DNA from: Phallusia fumigata
Taxonomy: Eukaryota > Chordata > Ascidiacea > Phlebobranchia > Ascidiidae
Length of the DNA stretch: 64,000 bases
Assembly (NCBI GenBank): GCA_008931825.1
Contig: QXVZ01023286.1
Coordinates: 280,539-344,538 of the forward strand
Direction of reading: 5' to 3'
Part shown: positions 31,642-46,882 of the stretch, one piece after another
Layout of the letters: each line of letters opens with the position of its first letter
Position numbering within the stretch: position 1 is the first letter of the stretch
The notes under the pieces: generated by a model
Told to the model about the DNA's origin: nothing
The model's input: only the letters and a program-made list of their open reading frames with translations
The model's database searches: none
Program-made: the position numbers and the translations under genes

Positions 31642-34178
31642 TGTAAGTTATAAGAAATGATCGCTATTTAAACGTCTGAAGTGCGCTAAAATAAACATAA
31701 TATTATCTTAATTGTCTGCTAAACCATGTTATGCCAAACAATATTATAATGCTACGAAGCACTTTACTTTTCGACAAACCGCAGTTTTTGCGATCAAGTT
31801 TTAGTTATAGTTAGGTTTAAGTTAGCAAAAGCAGCCTGGAAACTAAAGGATTAACTTGGATTCTTTACATATGTGTGCACACGACAGACATGTTTACATT
31901 TGTGAAAAGACAGTCACATTGGTAGCAGGGTTTGTTTACAATTGTGTTTTTAGTAAACCAGTCATTGAAACGCTATAATCAGTCACCATGCCCTAAGAGT
32001 CATTGCCTAAGCACAGAAAAACAAGACCTCTATTCAGTCAAGCAACACCAAATGCGTGCAGTGGTTCACGAAACCCAAAGCTGTATCATAAAGGTGTGGA
32101 AAAAGACGACCCCTTAATCTATAATACGCCGTTTCACAAAACTGAGCGGCTCAGCTTTCTGCGCCATCGTGGTGAATCTTATACATCTGGGTACTAGTTT
32201 ATGTTTGTGTTCAAGCATATGCTAAAACTTAGTTTGGCCCTAAGCTTTTCCGGTACAATGCACTCTAACGGTACACCGAACAACGCAAAATGTCAGAGTT
32301 CCATACATTAACACAACAAAATAAATAACACATGACATCAGAATTGGAAAATCCCTAACCATGCTGCTAGATCGAAAACTTTATCGATTTGCCCCGTAGT
32401 TGCAAACTATTTGTTTAAATATGTTGAACAACATCACGCCTTGTACTCTTATCAGGGGACGTTCTATTTCAAATTGGAACACATTTTTATTGTAGGAAGA
32501 CATGCGTTTTCCCGCAAAGCCTTTAAAATAAAAAAGAAACACACCAGGGCATCGCGACAACCTTGCTAAAACTCATATATCATCAAACTTACTATATGGT
32601 CAATTAAACAAACTAAAGTTACATGTCTTTTTTCAAACACCCCTTTTTCAACAAGCTCAACAACCTTCCAAACCAAACAATACTCTCAACCTATCGTCGC
32701 CAACCAAGGCTTCCTTGTGCTGAGGATCACTCAAGAAAAATCAGTGCAATAATCAAAGAGCACCCGTATTACTCTATCACGTGAAACCCTGGCCAGCTCT
32801 TATAATTAGCCTTCGAGTGTGGTAAAGTTAGAACTGTTCTTGCTGTTGATGAATTGATTAGGTGACAACTTCCGAGCCCCAGCAATTAATTCACAAGTTT
32901 CGGTCGTGATCATAGGCTCGTATTAAGCACAAGATGACTTTGCAAACCTAGATACGGTTCAATACCTTGTTTACGTCCCAGACATGTAATAAAAGATTAC
33001 AAGCAAATTGAATTTGTTCAAATGTTAAGGCAACACATAGAATTACTGATTTTCTAAGTTGCTGGTTTTAGTCAGCTTAAACATGAAGTAGCGAAGATTC
33101 TTATTTAATTAACCATGCGTACTTGCAACTCTAATCGTTTTTGTAACGTGTAATACTTGTATGGCGACTCATCGTAACTTTTGTTCTTCGAATTGGCGGT
33201 CACCAGTGAAAAACATACCCTGTTAAATACTATGCCTGAAATTCCCCATCCTACAAGACCTCCACCTTTTAGATGCAAAAAAATAAATATCGTGGCACTG
33301 TCTAGCAAAATTTTTTTCACCAGAATTTGTCAGTTTCAATTTACCTCAGCAGTAGCCTATATTCGCACACTGGTTTTCAAACACTAAATATGGGTGTGCC
33401 AATGTGACCTTGTAAGGCGTAAAAACGTTAGGCTGCGCTAAAATGCGTTGAGGAAGAAGCGTTGGCTTTAATTCGCATATCGGTATGTGGAGATATCCTG
33501 AATGATTTATTATCCTTTCCGGGAGGGCACAGGCCTAAACTAATCTACCACATTATATATTCAGGAACAAATGCTTGGTCTTGCTTGCGTAATACGAGAT
33601 AACAGGATTACCTTTTTTTACTTCAACCACGATGTAAACCATATTTGACTTAGGGAGTTTTAAAATATATGGATTACGATCTACCCTAGAGTCAATAATT
33701 AGATCATTGGTTGATATAACATATAACATTCATATTGTTGGTTCGCACACTACTTAACATTTTTTAACTTTCAAGGTTTTTAATCTTCTTTGTGCAACTT
33801 TGCTTCGCCATCCTGAATGTGCAATCATAATATTTTCCAGTTTGTTATTGAATAAATTTAACAAATGACCACAAAGTTGGCTGCACAGACGGTTGGCAAC
33901 CAATAACAAAAAAACAGAACTATATTTAAACAACGAATGTTATATCATAACTAACCTTAATTATCTTGAAAAACAGATTGTAACAATTTAAAAGTTTTTA
34001 AAATTTAACATTTTTTCTGTTTTCGCTCATCTGCTTTTTCATCAATTCCCGCCTTTATAATTAGACACTGTTACGAAACAACAGACAAGACAAAGGTTGC
34101 ATTGTTTCAAATTTATCTAGAAAAGCAGGCAAAGCATTTAGTTCCAGAAGGTTTCAGTTGTATTGTTATCCGCAAAAA
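31642..34178. promoter_or_regulatory. Divergent spacer, SLC49-like gene / HSF5-like gene
   Basis: A 2.5-kb gap between outward-facing genes, so both promoters lie here. Short frames on both strands (for example around 33105-33387) overlap one another and lack motif support. No repeat with clear ends was found. Confidence 0.4.
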
Positions 34179-37078
34179 ATGGATACGACCACTTTGACCG
34201 TGTGTGGATTTGGAAATCGAAGGGAACTGAACACCACAGGCTTTCCAGCAAAACTGTATCGCCTAACCAGCAATGAATGCTACTGCTCAATTTGGTGGGC
34301 CGAGGATGGGACGCATATCGTTATCGATGTGCCGAAATTTGAAAGCGAAATCCTGCGAAATGGAGCAATACCACGTTGTGACCGTTTTAAGACTATGGCG
34401 TTCACCAGCTTTATTCGCCAACTCAATTTGTATGGATTTCGTAAGGTATTTTGTGTTCATTTGGTAACTGTAAAACTTTTAAAAGGTTGTCTGTGCCCTA
34501 ATGTGTTTCTGCATGAAACCTTTAGATTGTTTATTTTAGATACTATTTAACACTTTTCACAAATATCAAATTTTATAAACCAAAGAACGGCTTTTCAAAA
34601 CATTTGCAACAATGACAACCAGCATACTGAACCTTCCAATCCTTGACTTGAATTAAGGCCGAGTTTTATAGTAGTTACCACCCTCTATGTCAGCAGCCTG
34701 TTAACATATAGTTGCACAAACAACGATGTTTTTTAAAATTAGCCTTCATATGCTGACTTTTAACTAGAGGTTTTCTGTTTAAATTAACGCTTACTTATTG
34801 TGTTTTTTCAACATATCCACAACTCGACATGCGGGGCGGATAACAATGCCTTTATTTGTCAGGTTGTCGTGGACAACGGTTTACGTGACGACCCGGTCGA
34901 CTGGCAACGATATGCTCATGCATTTTTCTTCCGTGGAAGATTAGATATTTTGCATTGGGTTCGACGGCAACCTGGACCATTCCATTGTCGAATGTCGCGC
35001 GCATCTAGACAGGCTGTTGCCGCCATGCGTTCCTACAACGAGTATGTATCACATAGACAAAACCAGTGCATATGGTCAGTTTGCTATGAGCTTATTTGTG
35101 CGTTTAACCGACGTGCGAAAAGGGTTTGTAAACTTTATTGCATGTCTTGAGTACATATTTAAGCCAGGATAAGGTAACCTACGACCCGACAGCCTGCTAA
35201 AACCTTGATTGTTTGCTCACGTCTTGGAAAAAAGCCCCTGCTTTTAGTGAAACCGCAACCGTTAAGCCGTTTAGGTTTCAAAGGGTTCAACATTGCACAG
35301 TAAACGTGGAGTACTACTTCAGAGATATAAAGCAACCAGTCAGTGTTGTTGTACGTTTGGCTACGTACATGTCCCTATAGCGGACGATTAAGTCAGTAAG
35401 ACACAGGCTGAGTAATCGTTGGTTTGCAGAGCGGTTGCGCAACACCTTATGTTCCGCGGTCTTCGACCTTCGCGCAAAGGACCGCGGCCGACGACGGAGA
35501 GAAGACGAAGCGTCCCAAAACTTCCAAATCAAATTGGAAAACAAAACGGTACACTTCCAGCTAAAATGTTTTTGTACATTGTAACCAGCGAAACATACGC
35601 TGACGTTTTTCGGGATAGTGACGTTTTTAATTGTTTTGCAATCAAACTTTGAAAATACGCAATCGCATACGTATAAGATTTTAACTTGTCACCTCAAGAC
35701 ATTCTAAATCACAGTTAAAAAAAACGTTTCTTTGCGTCCAACTGCAACAAGTTGTGTTTTTTGGATTGTTGTAGGATACATACATCTTTGCGAGCAACTG
35801 CCGTTAGTCAGCGGGATGCAGCAGAGTCCCACCATGCCACTCAACACAGAATACCCGCAAACGTTCACAGTGGACGCCAGTTCGCTATGGAATCCAACGT
35901 TGCAATTTGATTTGGCAGGGCCGGCTGTTTTAAGTCCAGGTAACTATCCCACGTCGCTCATGCACCTAAAACCGTAGAATACGATTTTACTTTTATTCAC
36001 GATCGAATGTTGTGCCATTAAAGCGATACTGCTGGAAGATAAACTTGGATAAGAAATTCTTGTGATATTGTTTCAGGTGCTGGAGGGTCGCATCAATGCA
36101 CAAAGACACCGGGATTTATTGAAGTGGAACCAAACGATATTAATCTCACGCCGGAACAGTGGCAGGTACAACACTTAAAAAATTTAAAACAACATTTTGC
36201 TTTTTGCACCTTGCTATCATTAGTTCAACGGTTCGACGCACTCGGAACCCGAGTGTTGAAAGATAATGCAGATTTTTAAATAAAATGTGTAAAATACGTA
36301 TATACAGGCTTTGAGTACAGCGTTTCACCAACAACAGCTGCCGGACTTGAGCAATCTTTTTGACGTTGGAGAGTTAAAAGATAATCTTACGGACCATGGA
36401 AATCATGTACTGATGCCGGTTACAAATGATCCAACAGGGTAAGTGGACACTTTTTACGTGTAAGTGGCAAAGTAAAACGAAATCTGCACAACTTCTGTTT
36501 TAAACCCGATTTGGCGTTCACTGAGTGCGACAGTTAACAATTTTGGTTTATTTAAACCCAAGTCTTAAACGTTTAGCGGAGACCCATTTCTTAAGCGGTT
36601 CGGTAACTAAATGCATACAACTTGCTGGGCTCGGTACCTCCAACTAGTTTAGAACCATTGAGGTAGGCATGGACGGACCGGACACAATGAAATCGTTTGT
36701 GTTCAACCTACATATTCGGATTGCATTGATAGGGTGGGTCACTCTAAACTTGCAGATGCTCACAAGTTCGGTAATGATCAGTTTATTGCCAAACTTGGAA
36801 ATTAGCCGCAAGAACAAAAAAAATGGCCTAAAATTTGGTTTTGAAAGTGCCACTTTACCCTTTTTTGGAAGGCCAGACGTCGTTTTATGTTTTATTTTTA
36901 TGCATTTCCTAGAAACCCCAAAGCTTCAACTAGTAATCAGGCTTCGGAAAGCCAGATAGCTTCTAATGCAAGCAATGCATCAGACATTTGTGCGACAACA
37001 GCTCAAGATCAAAACCTTCAAAATATTCGTATCGAATCGCTTTGGACTGACACGACTGCAGAAAAGGCCTGCATGTGA
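34179..37078 (+). CDS. HSF5: Heat shock factor 5-like transcription factor
   Basis: Winged-helix HSF DNA-binding domain protein. Seven exons: 34179-34445, 34863-35041, 35430-35548, 35775-35939, 36077-36165, 36308-36438 and 36913-37078; 371 residues (human HSF5 about 596). The DNA-binding domain begins FPAKLYRL at residue 22. The recognition segment FKTMAFTSFIRQLNLYGFRK ends exon 1 at residue 89. The wing region continues in exon 2 with VVVDNGLRDDPVDWQRYAHA and FFFRGRLDILHWVRR. The FPAKL start and absence of a clear HR-A/B coiled coil point to the HSF5/HSFY side of the family rather than HSF1-4. Ser/Gln/Asn-rich exons 4-7 could form an activation region. ATG at 34179 is the first in frame. Vertebrate HSF5 acts in spermatogenesis; a similar role here is inference. 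Confidence 0.88.
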
Positions 37079-37545
37079 GCCCATGCAGGTTAAAATCAGC
37101 CGTGACCCCAAAACTGTGTGTGATAGCCAAAGGTAGTCATCATATTTGAGAAGGCAAAACGTTTGCATACAATTTTCCGCAACCATTTGGTTAACTTTGA
37201 ATGTCTTTGCCAAAACCGCAACGTATTGAAGATCAGATTAAAAACATCGCCAATTTTCCGTTCCAATTGATTTTTACGATCGGTATTACGTGAAAAAATC
37301 ACTGTTCTTTTCCAGGCCATTTCTTTTTGTGTTCAGCTTGTTTAAAATAAAATAACAATTCCTCTTCGAGTCCCAAAAGGTTGTTGTACCAATTGTTATA
37401 GCTTTGCATCAAAACGAAACCGTGTAGTTTGCTTAAACGCTTTCAAATGGCCGAATAAAAGGGGCGCTTTGAATCGACTGTTTTAGTAAAGCGGCGCTAT
37501 GTGCACGTCTGTTTGTAAGCGTTGTTCCGCGACGTTTTCATCGCG
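37079..37545. other. Spacer, HSF5-like gene to tRNA-Ser(TGA)
   Basis: Carries the HSF5-like 3' UTR and the upstream flank of the first tRNA gene. No other feature recognised. Confidence 0.4.
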
Positions 37546-37627
37546 GCTGCGATGGCCGAGTGGTTAAGGCGTTGGACTTGAAATCCAATGGGATCTTCCC
37601 GCGCAGGTTCGAACCCTGCTCGCAGCG
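37546..37627 (+). tRNA. tRNA-Ser (anticodon TGA)
   Basis: An 82-nt class II tRNA. Acceptor GCTGCGA pairs with TCGCAGC, discriminator G. D arm and A box TGGCCGAGTGGTTAAGG. Anticodon loop CTTGAAA with TGA at 37579-37581. Long variable arm and T arm GCAGGTTCGAACCCTGC (B box). A pol III terminator (T6) follows at once. CCA is not encoded, as expected in a eukaryote. Reads UCA codons, and UCG by wobble. Confidence 0.97.
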
Positions 37628-38088
37628 TTTTTTCGGCTGCTGGAAAGAGTTTTGTTTTTCGTTGTGTCAAAAAGGCATCCTGCATCTAGAAGTTTTAATT
37701 GAGCGACAAACACCTGTTCGCTGTGAGTCTTTTTAAGGAGATGTTTTATGTCCTAATTAAAAACAAAACTGGCAGAGCAGAGCTTGCATGTAACAAATAA
37801 ACTGTAACGCAAGAAAGTGTTCAACACTCCCTAAACAATACTTTTCCTTCGTACAAGCTCTAACAGTATTGTTTCTAATCGTGTTACTTTTTAAGTACGT
37901 ATAGCTGTGTTCCTGAATCCTGTGTTTATTACATCTAAATTGACATTCAGAGCTTATGTTGTAAATTCGCGACAGAAAAAAAAGTTGGAAATAGTGCACG
38001 TGTAAACCTTGTAGTTTGAATTTGTTGCAAAAATAGCAAAAGAATTCCACTGACTGTGGTCTGAGGTTCAACGGTTGTTGACAAAAAA
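37628..38088. other. 461-bp spacer between two facing tRNA-Ser genes
   Basis: Contains the terminators of both tRNA genes (T runs at each end) and otherwise A/T-rich sequence. No further gene recognised. Confidence 0.5.
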
Positions 38089-38170
38089 CGCTGCGAGCAG
38101 GATTCGAACCTGCGCGGGAATATCCCATTGGATTTCGAGTCCAACGCCTTAACCACTCGGCCATCGCAGC
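38089..38170 (-). tRNA. tRNA-Ser (anticodon CGA)
   Basis: An 82-nt class II tRNA on the minus strand: acceptor GCTGCGA/TCGCAGC, discriminator G, anticodon loop CTCGAAA with CGA at 38137-38135. It is followed by a T6 pol III terminator. It differs from the tRNA-Ser(TGA) gene at only three positions: the first anticodon base, one variable-arm base and one T-loop base. Reads UCG codons. Confidence 0.97.
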
Positions 38171-38538
38171 GCCGACCATCTCAGACGGTTTGACGCACTA
38201 TATTGAACAAGTCGAAAACATTAGCGTTTCTCTTAACCAATGAAGAAAGAAAGAGCTGCTTTCATATATTTTCAAATACTTTATACTTACATAAAGGTAA
38301 ACAAAAATATTTATTGTGCAGGCGTGTTTTAAAATGCAAAAACTATGGTATTTGATGAATGACTTTAAATTTATTCAACTAATTATTCGTTTCGCTTTGG
38401 TGCGTGGTTAATCATGCATATTAACAACAAAAGATTTGGCGCGAAATACACGGTGGGAATGGAAAAGGCCTTGGTTTGTGGCTACCTGTATTTACAAAAC
38501 AATAATACCCTGAATGAGCGAGTGGTTGTATTAATAAG
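38171..38538. promoter_or_regulatory. Upstream region of CHAF1B
   Basis: A 368-bp gap from the 5' flank of the minus-strand tRNA to the CHAF1B start. It includes TTTGGCGCGAAA at about 38436-38447, which matches the E2F consensus (TTTSGCGC) and would suit S-phase expression of a replication-coupled histone chaperone. No TATA box was identified. Confidence 0.5.
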
Positions 38539-41500
38539 ATGAAAGTTATAACCCCAGAAATTTCCTGGCATGCCAAAGAAGCTGTTTTTTCAATTGCGGT
38601 GCAACCAGCTTTACCTAAACATCCACGACGATTGGCAACAGCTGGTTTGGATAATAATGTTCGCGTAAGTAAATATTCGTTGTTAACGTTTAAGGTTTCA
38701 CATAAAGCTATGCTGCGAGAAAGAAATCACACTGCAGGATAACACTTGGTAATTTTGTCTTTTAGATTTGGCAGTTTAAAGATGGAGATGTTAAATTTTT
38801 GTCAAATTTAAGCAGACACGACAGAGCTGTTAATATTGTGCGATTTTCAAACAGTGGACTGTTTTTGGCATCTGCAGGCGATGGTATGTCTACAATGTGC
38901 TGTTGGATGGGTGTTTTTAAAACAATAAATAGCATTTGAGTTTGAAGCAGGTTATGATAACAAGTTAGGGCAAGATAAAAAGCAACATTAATGTAATAAA
39001 TTGTTGACAAAAAATGGTTTGGACTAGTAACAAAAATACAAACGTTTAAAACAAGTAATGTGACCCAATTCAAGTGTATTACATTACAATACTGATAAAA
39101 GGCCACATAAATTGTTGACAAAATTAATCCCAAGTCCATGTGTTTCATAGATGGCAATATATTTATTTGGAGACTGAGTGAAAAAGAAGAAGCACCAAAC
39201 ATTTTTGACAATGAGGGACAAAATGTGGAGACGTGGTGCACTGTCAAGGTTTTACGGTATGTTAAATTTAAGTGCCTTAATTTGACTAACCATTTACTGC
39301 CATGACCAGTTGGTTTGTCACCACCAAAAACAATCAAGCCTGTTTCCATAAATCTTGGCAAAGCACAAATTTTCTTAGTTGTTCACTAGATGTTATATAT
39401 TTATTGAATATGACCCATTGCACAATGTTGACCAATTTTGTGTGTAATTTATGTCCATCTATGACCTGGTTTGATTAATAGGGGACACCTTGAAGATGTC
39501 AACGACCTCTCCTGGTCACAGGATGACCGCTACCTGGTGTCTGGCTCAGTTGACCACACTGCAATTCTGTGGGATATGGAAAAAGGCCAAAAGTTGTCAA
39601 TATTTAATGATGCCAAGCATTTTGTAAATGGAGTGGCGCTTGACCCCCAGGGGATTTATGTTGCTACAATGAGTTGTGACAGGTATAATGAAATTAAGAG
39701 TAGATTTAGGATTTAATTGTTTTTATTTTTCAGGTTTGCGATAGTCTTGATAAAAAATTTTGAGATATCATTCATGTGTGTATAAATGTGAAATCTATGT
39801 CAGTCTCTGAAAATTGCAGATTATCCTTAGCATATTGTGGACATATACTTTTGTTTTATACAGAGCTTTGAGAATTTACAGCATTCAAACCAAGAAAATG
39901 GTGCACTGTGTGTCGAAAATGAATCAACCTTGTGCGCCTAAAGAACAGTCAAAAGATGGACAGACACAGAAAATGCAAAGGATATTTCATGATGAAACGG
40001 TTGTCAGAAGGAGGTACAAAAGATTTCCGTTGTTGCTATTTTGCCTATCCTAATGGGCAAAAATTGTGTAAAGAATGAGCATTACGTTTTTTGAAGTAAG
40101 ATCTAGTAATATGGGTTTGGTGCTTTTCACATCTTGAGATTGCATTCGTTGTCAGATTAAGTTTCACCTCGGACGGAAAGTTGTTGATCACACCAGCCGG
40201 CTGTCTTCAGGTTGAGGATGAAAGAAACCAACAAAGTACCCAACAGGTATAGCTCATTTTGTCAAGTAAAAGTGGATAATGGAAACATGTAAAACATGTT
40301 TTGCAGATTAATACTGTGATGATGTTTGGAAGGAACATGCTTTCAAAACCGTGTGCTTGCCTTCCAAACCTAAGGCAACCTGCTAGCATTGTGTCATGCT
40401 GCCCAATAGTTTTTACGTTGAGAGAAGGTGGAAATGGAAAGGGTACATACACTACTCACAAAACGACAAAAAAAGGACACATTTCCAACTAACTGAACAT
40501 TGTGTCCCAACAGCTTCACCATTCAAACTAAAGTATCGAAGTGTATTTGCGATTGCCACCAGTGAAGATGTACTGATTTATGACACACAACATTTATCTC
40601 CATTCGCTATGGCTTCCAACATCCACTATGCATCTATTACTGATCTTAGCTGGTATGAAAAGTTACTTTGGCTATACTTCAGTCAAACACAAGTATTTAA
40701 GATGATCCTTATGTTTTGTATTAAATGCATATTTGACCTCAAATATTAAAGGTACCAATTTTTACTACTATAAAATTAGGATTCCAAAAGTAAAACATGT
40801 TCTGTATTAGTGATTGGCATTTAATGCAAAAATGATGCAATAAAGAAGACACATGCATTGTCATATTAAAAAATCTAAATGAAGTAGGGTTTGATGCCAA
40901 ATCCTTTGAAGAGAAAATAATGCCTCACCCCCCCAAAAAAATTCATTAACCCCATGGAAGCCAATCCCATTTGTGTTTCATTCAGGAGTCCTGATGGCAA
41001 ATTTCTTACTGTTTCATCACGGGATGGGTTTTGTTCTGTCATGCAATTTGAAGATGGTGAAATTGGAGAGGAATACAAGCCTTTAGAGGAAAATTTGCAG
41101 GATAACACCACGAATGAACAGAAAGAAAATGCTGGTAACAAAGAAAATCTTAATCGAACAAGTGAAGAAAAATCATGTACTACTATTGAGACTGAGAAGG
41201 AAGAATCTATGGATGTAGTAGTTCCTGAAAAAGAGTCTGTGGCACAAAAGCATGAAAATGGAGTAAGTTTGGTGATGTATGCATGAAAGGAGGAAGGATG
41301 GTTTATGTTTTTAAAAAATAAATGTGATTTTTTATTTATGCAGGGAAGCATCAAGGCCACTTCTGCAAGGTTAGTGCCATTTGCTTGTTTTCACAAGAAG
41401 TGTATTAATATTAGTGGTGTGTGTTATTTGAGAAAACATGCTGTTTTAAACAAGACTGTACACTTAAGTCTGCGTTCCAAATCATTGCGACAAAGTATTT

Positions 41501-41743
41501 GAAACCTAAATTTGCTATTTTTTATGACTTTGGTCAAGTTCCTAAAAGCTCTGGCTTGTTTTTGACAGCGATGTCAAACCAAGGCGGGTGACGTTAACGA
41601 AGGTCAATGATCCTCCAAAAACAACCACAGAAATTTTTGCCAAAAGCTCGGAGTCACCAAAAGCATCAATTCTAAAGGTCACTTCCACAAACACAGCAGC
41701 ACCCCGACGAATACAACTAACTCCTGTCGCTACACAAGAATAA
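38539..41743 (+). CDS. CHAF1B: Chromatin assembly factor 1 subunit B (p60)
   Basis: WD-repeat subunit of CAF-1, which deposits H3-H4 on newly replicated DNA with PCNA and ASF1. Eleven exons: 38539-38664, 38766-38883, 39151-39256, 39482-39682, 39864-40013, 40156-40246, 40307-40442, 40514-40652, 40986-41262, 41344-41369 and 41569-41743; 514 residues (human 559). The start [14 protein letters not shown] matches the human one. WD40 blocks include [54 protein letters not shown] and [15 protein letters not shown], with [16 protein letters not shown] later. The tail is acidic and lysine-rich, then carries RRVTLTK and a terminal [10 protein letters not shown], the counterpart of the human ASF1-binding B-like motif. 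Exon 10 is only 26 nt. Confidence 0.96.
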
Positions 41744-41940
41744 AATTGCTCCTTATATGATTGGTGAAATTGGCAAAAAAGCAATATACACACAAGGATT
41801 GCAAATAAGCTTTTTGATGCTGCATAGATAGCTCATCATAAACATTTTACAACTTAGGAAAGCTTACACTGCTGAAAACAATACATAAACACTTAAGATT
41901 ACTCATGGAAGTGTCAAGCTCAAAAAAAGATTCATTCTAG

Positions 41941-44372
<2,432 letters not shown>

Positions 44373-45122
44373 GATTACTCTAATGGACTAAAACAAAACC
44401 AAACTTGTCTGCCCAAAACTTGCAGGAAAAGTAAATCAAATATCAGTGCGTACGTTCATACAACGAAAATGGAGAAAAAACTCGTCTATCATATACGCTA
44501 CGCTACTTATTACCATACATGCGCTCTTTCATCTGTTACTTATACATCAATTTTTGTAACTGGGAAAGTTACTCCTTGTGACGTTGTATGCAAACACGAA
44601 TTCTTCGGCGAATTTTTATGCAAAGTCACGCAAAATTTAAATCGGAACATCGGTACAAAGCAGTGACATTTTAATTTTGTTTGTCGGTAACATATTAAAG
44701 GAATTCCATTTCGGTTTCCCTCAAACATTTATATTCGTCAGTAAGATTTTGCATTTTATATTAAAAGAGAGAAGAAACAAACTAACTATAAGTCTGTTCA
44801 CATGCACAAATTTGCCCGGGTAAATGGCCTGAAATGCAGAAAAAACCCTACAACATTCAGAATATGAATCAAAAGTTATTTTTTGCAATGGTCAAGGCAT
44901 TTTAGTCTCACGTATTTCATATAACCCTTACTTAACACGCAGTACAATTTAACACATACAAATATGTGCGCCTAGACTGGAGGGAAAAAAAGGCAATGTG
45001 GGGCAGAATTTCTTTTTTCCTGATGCACCGCATACGGCACAATAACGAAACATCAAGAACCTGCCGAGTGCCAAACAGTTTGACTCGTATAGTACCGCCG
45101 AATATATTGGTTTGAATTTGAT
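44373..45122. promoter_or_regulatory. Divergent promoter region, ALAD / TAF12
   Basis: A 750-bp gap between outward-facing start codons. Short frames on both strands overlap and are not credible genes. I see no strong TATA box. Promoter content inferred from position. Confidence 0.5.
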
Positions 45123-46882
45123 ATGTCGGTGTCTGCCCATACCGTCTCCCTTCAGCAGACATTAAAAGGTGTTGATGCCAAATTAAATTTTCTGGGACCC
45201 GGACCTCATGAGGCCCAACAAGCAGAAGAATTGAAGAAATTGACAAACTTGAAACAAAAGCTTGTGCAACAAATTCAAGGTACTTTGCGATTATTGTCTT
45301 TGTTTTTAAGCTATGTCTATTTTTCCACCCAAACAAATTTTCTGGCTGTATGGACTACAACAGTTAAGTATGTGCTATATTGTTAGGTTATTTTAAACAC
45401 AGAATACAAATTCAAACCATTTTAAGCATTCTGGTATTTTTGCCACCTGAAATTCAAAAGAAATAACTAAATGCAGAAAGTTCCTTTTGTACAAATTTCG
45501 ATTGTTTAGATATTAAAAAAACACAACACAACTTATCTGTCTCATTAGCTTCAATACAAGGTGTACCACAACAAAGTATTTCCACTCCAAGTCCAACCAC
45601 ACAACTTCAGCAGCCTACCACTCAAATGATGACCACAACTGTAACACAACCTACACTTCCACCCAAACCAGTCCAACAGATGGTGCTCACAAAGCCACGA
45701 CCAGCAGTTCCACAGTTTTTGACCCCATCTGTCCCAGAAAATGATGGGAAGGTACAAATGATGCTGATAAACTGGGTTATAATTGCAATGTCAAAATATT
45801 GTTTGACGTTTTAGATATGGTGGCTTCATTAAACACATAGCATCATTCTGTTTTTGAATTTGGCTTAAAAGGAAATGTGGTATTAAATATTGCAAAGTCG
45901 CTGTTTAGACACATTTTACATTCATATTTGTTTTAAAGTCAGAAAATGTATTTTTAAGCATCAAAATGTACATGTGGACGAAAATAAATGGCACTCATTT
46001 CTAATACCTATTTAATAAAGATGTATACATACATATATCTTGTTTTAGATCCTCAACAAGCAGAGGTTACATGAATTGGTTAAAGAAGTTGATCCGACAG
46101 AGCAACTTGATGAAGATGCGGAAGAGGTAAGCTCTAATTTATGTTTGTAATATTAAACGTAGGTATAGACAAAATTGGTCTTTAGAATAAACGCAATACA
46201 CCACGTTTTTTCTTTTGATTCTACTTCAGCCTGGATTCCGAAACAGTCTGCATTCATGTATTAGAATTCCCATCCCCTTTATACCAAAAAAAAAAAAATG
46301 TGAAATACAACATTGCTTTTTATACTCTTTTAATTATTGCCACTTTGTTTCCTTTTTGGTCAAAAAGCAGTTGATCAGAATGTATATGTATAAATTGTAA
46401 CCTACATTCCCTCAAAACATGAAATTTTTAATATTTATTGCAGATGCTGATGCAAATCACTGACGACTTCATTGAAAATGTTGTAGCGGCCTCTTGCGAA
46501 CTTGCAAGACACAGAAAGTCTAATACTCTTGAAGCCAAAGATATCAAGCTGCACTTAGGTATACCTGGAAACTCTTATAAAACTAAACTGAAAGAAAGAA
46601 TACTGTTTTTTAATCTATTTATATTGGGACAGCAGAATAAGAAGCAAAATCACAAAAAAGACACAGCAAGCAATAATGTGGGCGTCATAACATATAGCAA
46701 AGACAGTGTTAAAAGTGTTCATTTTTTCAGTTGAACTGTTTCCTTTATTATCTGCAGAAAAACATTGGAATATTACTGTGCCTGGATACAGCTCAGACGA
46801 AATTCGAACTGTGAAAAAGTCTGTGACCACTGATGCTCACAAACAGAGACTTGCACTAATAAGAAAGGCTACAAAGAAATGA
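45123..46882 (+). CDS. TAF12: Transcription initiation factor TFIID subunit 12
   Basis: H2B-like histone-fold subunit shared by TFIID and SAGA, the partner of TAF4 or ADA1. Five exons: 45123-45279, 45549-45751, 46049-46126, 46444-46558 and 46758-46882; 225 residues (human 161). The N-terminal 50 residues form an amphipathic helix region (EAQQAEELKKLTNLKQKLVQ). A Pro/Thr/Gln-rich linker of about 65 residues explains the extra length. The histone fold runs from ILNKQRLHELVKEVD through TEQLDEDAEEMLMQITDDFI and ELARHRKSNTLEAKDIKLHL. The conserved tail includes PGYSSDEIR and AHKQRLALIRKATKK. A poly(A) signal AATAAA at 47392-47397 is suitably placed, close to the TMEM50 stop on the other strand. 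Confidence 0.95.

Noticed and set aside
33105-33387. Overlapping frames upstream of the HSF5-like gene
   Set aside because: Open on both strands at once, without motifs or splice support.
34653-34670. TTAAGGCC in the first HSF5 intron as another TTAA element
   Set aside because: Only the 8-bp word matches; no inverted partner was seen.
37497-38179. Open frames on the minus strand across the tRNA genes
   Set aside because: They are read through highly structured tRNA genes and spacer; shadows only.
46438-46734. 98-codon frame containing a TAF12 exon
   Set aside because: The first 38 codons are TAF12 exon 4; the rest is intron read-through.
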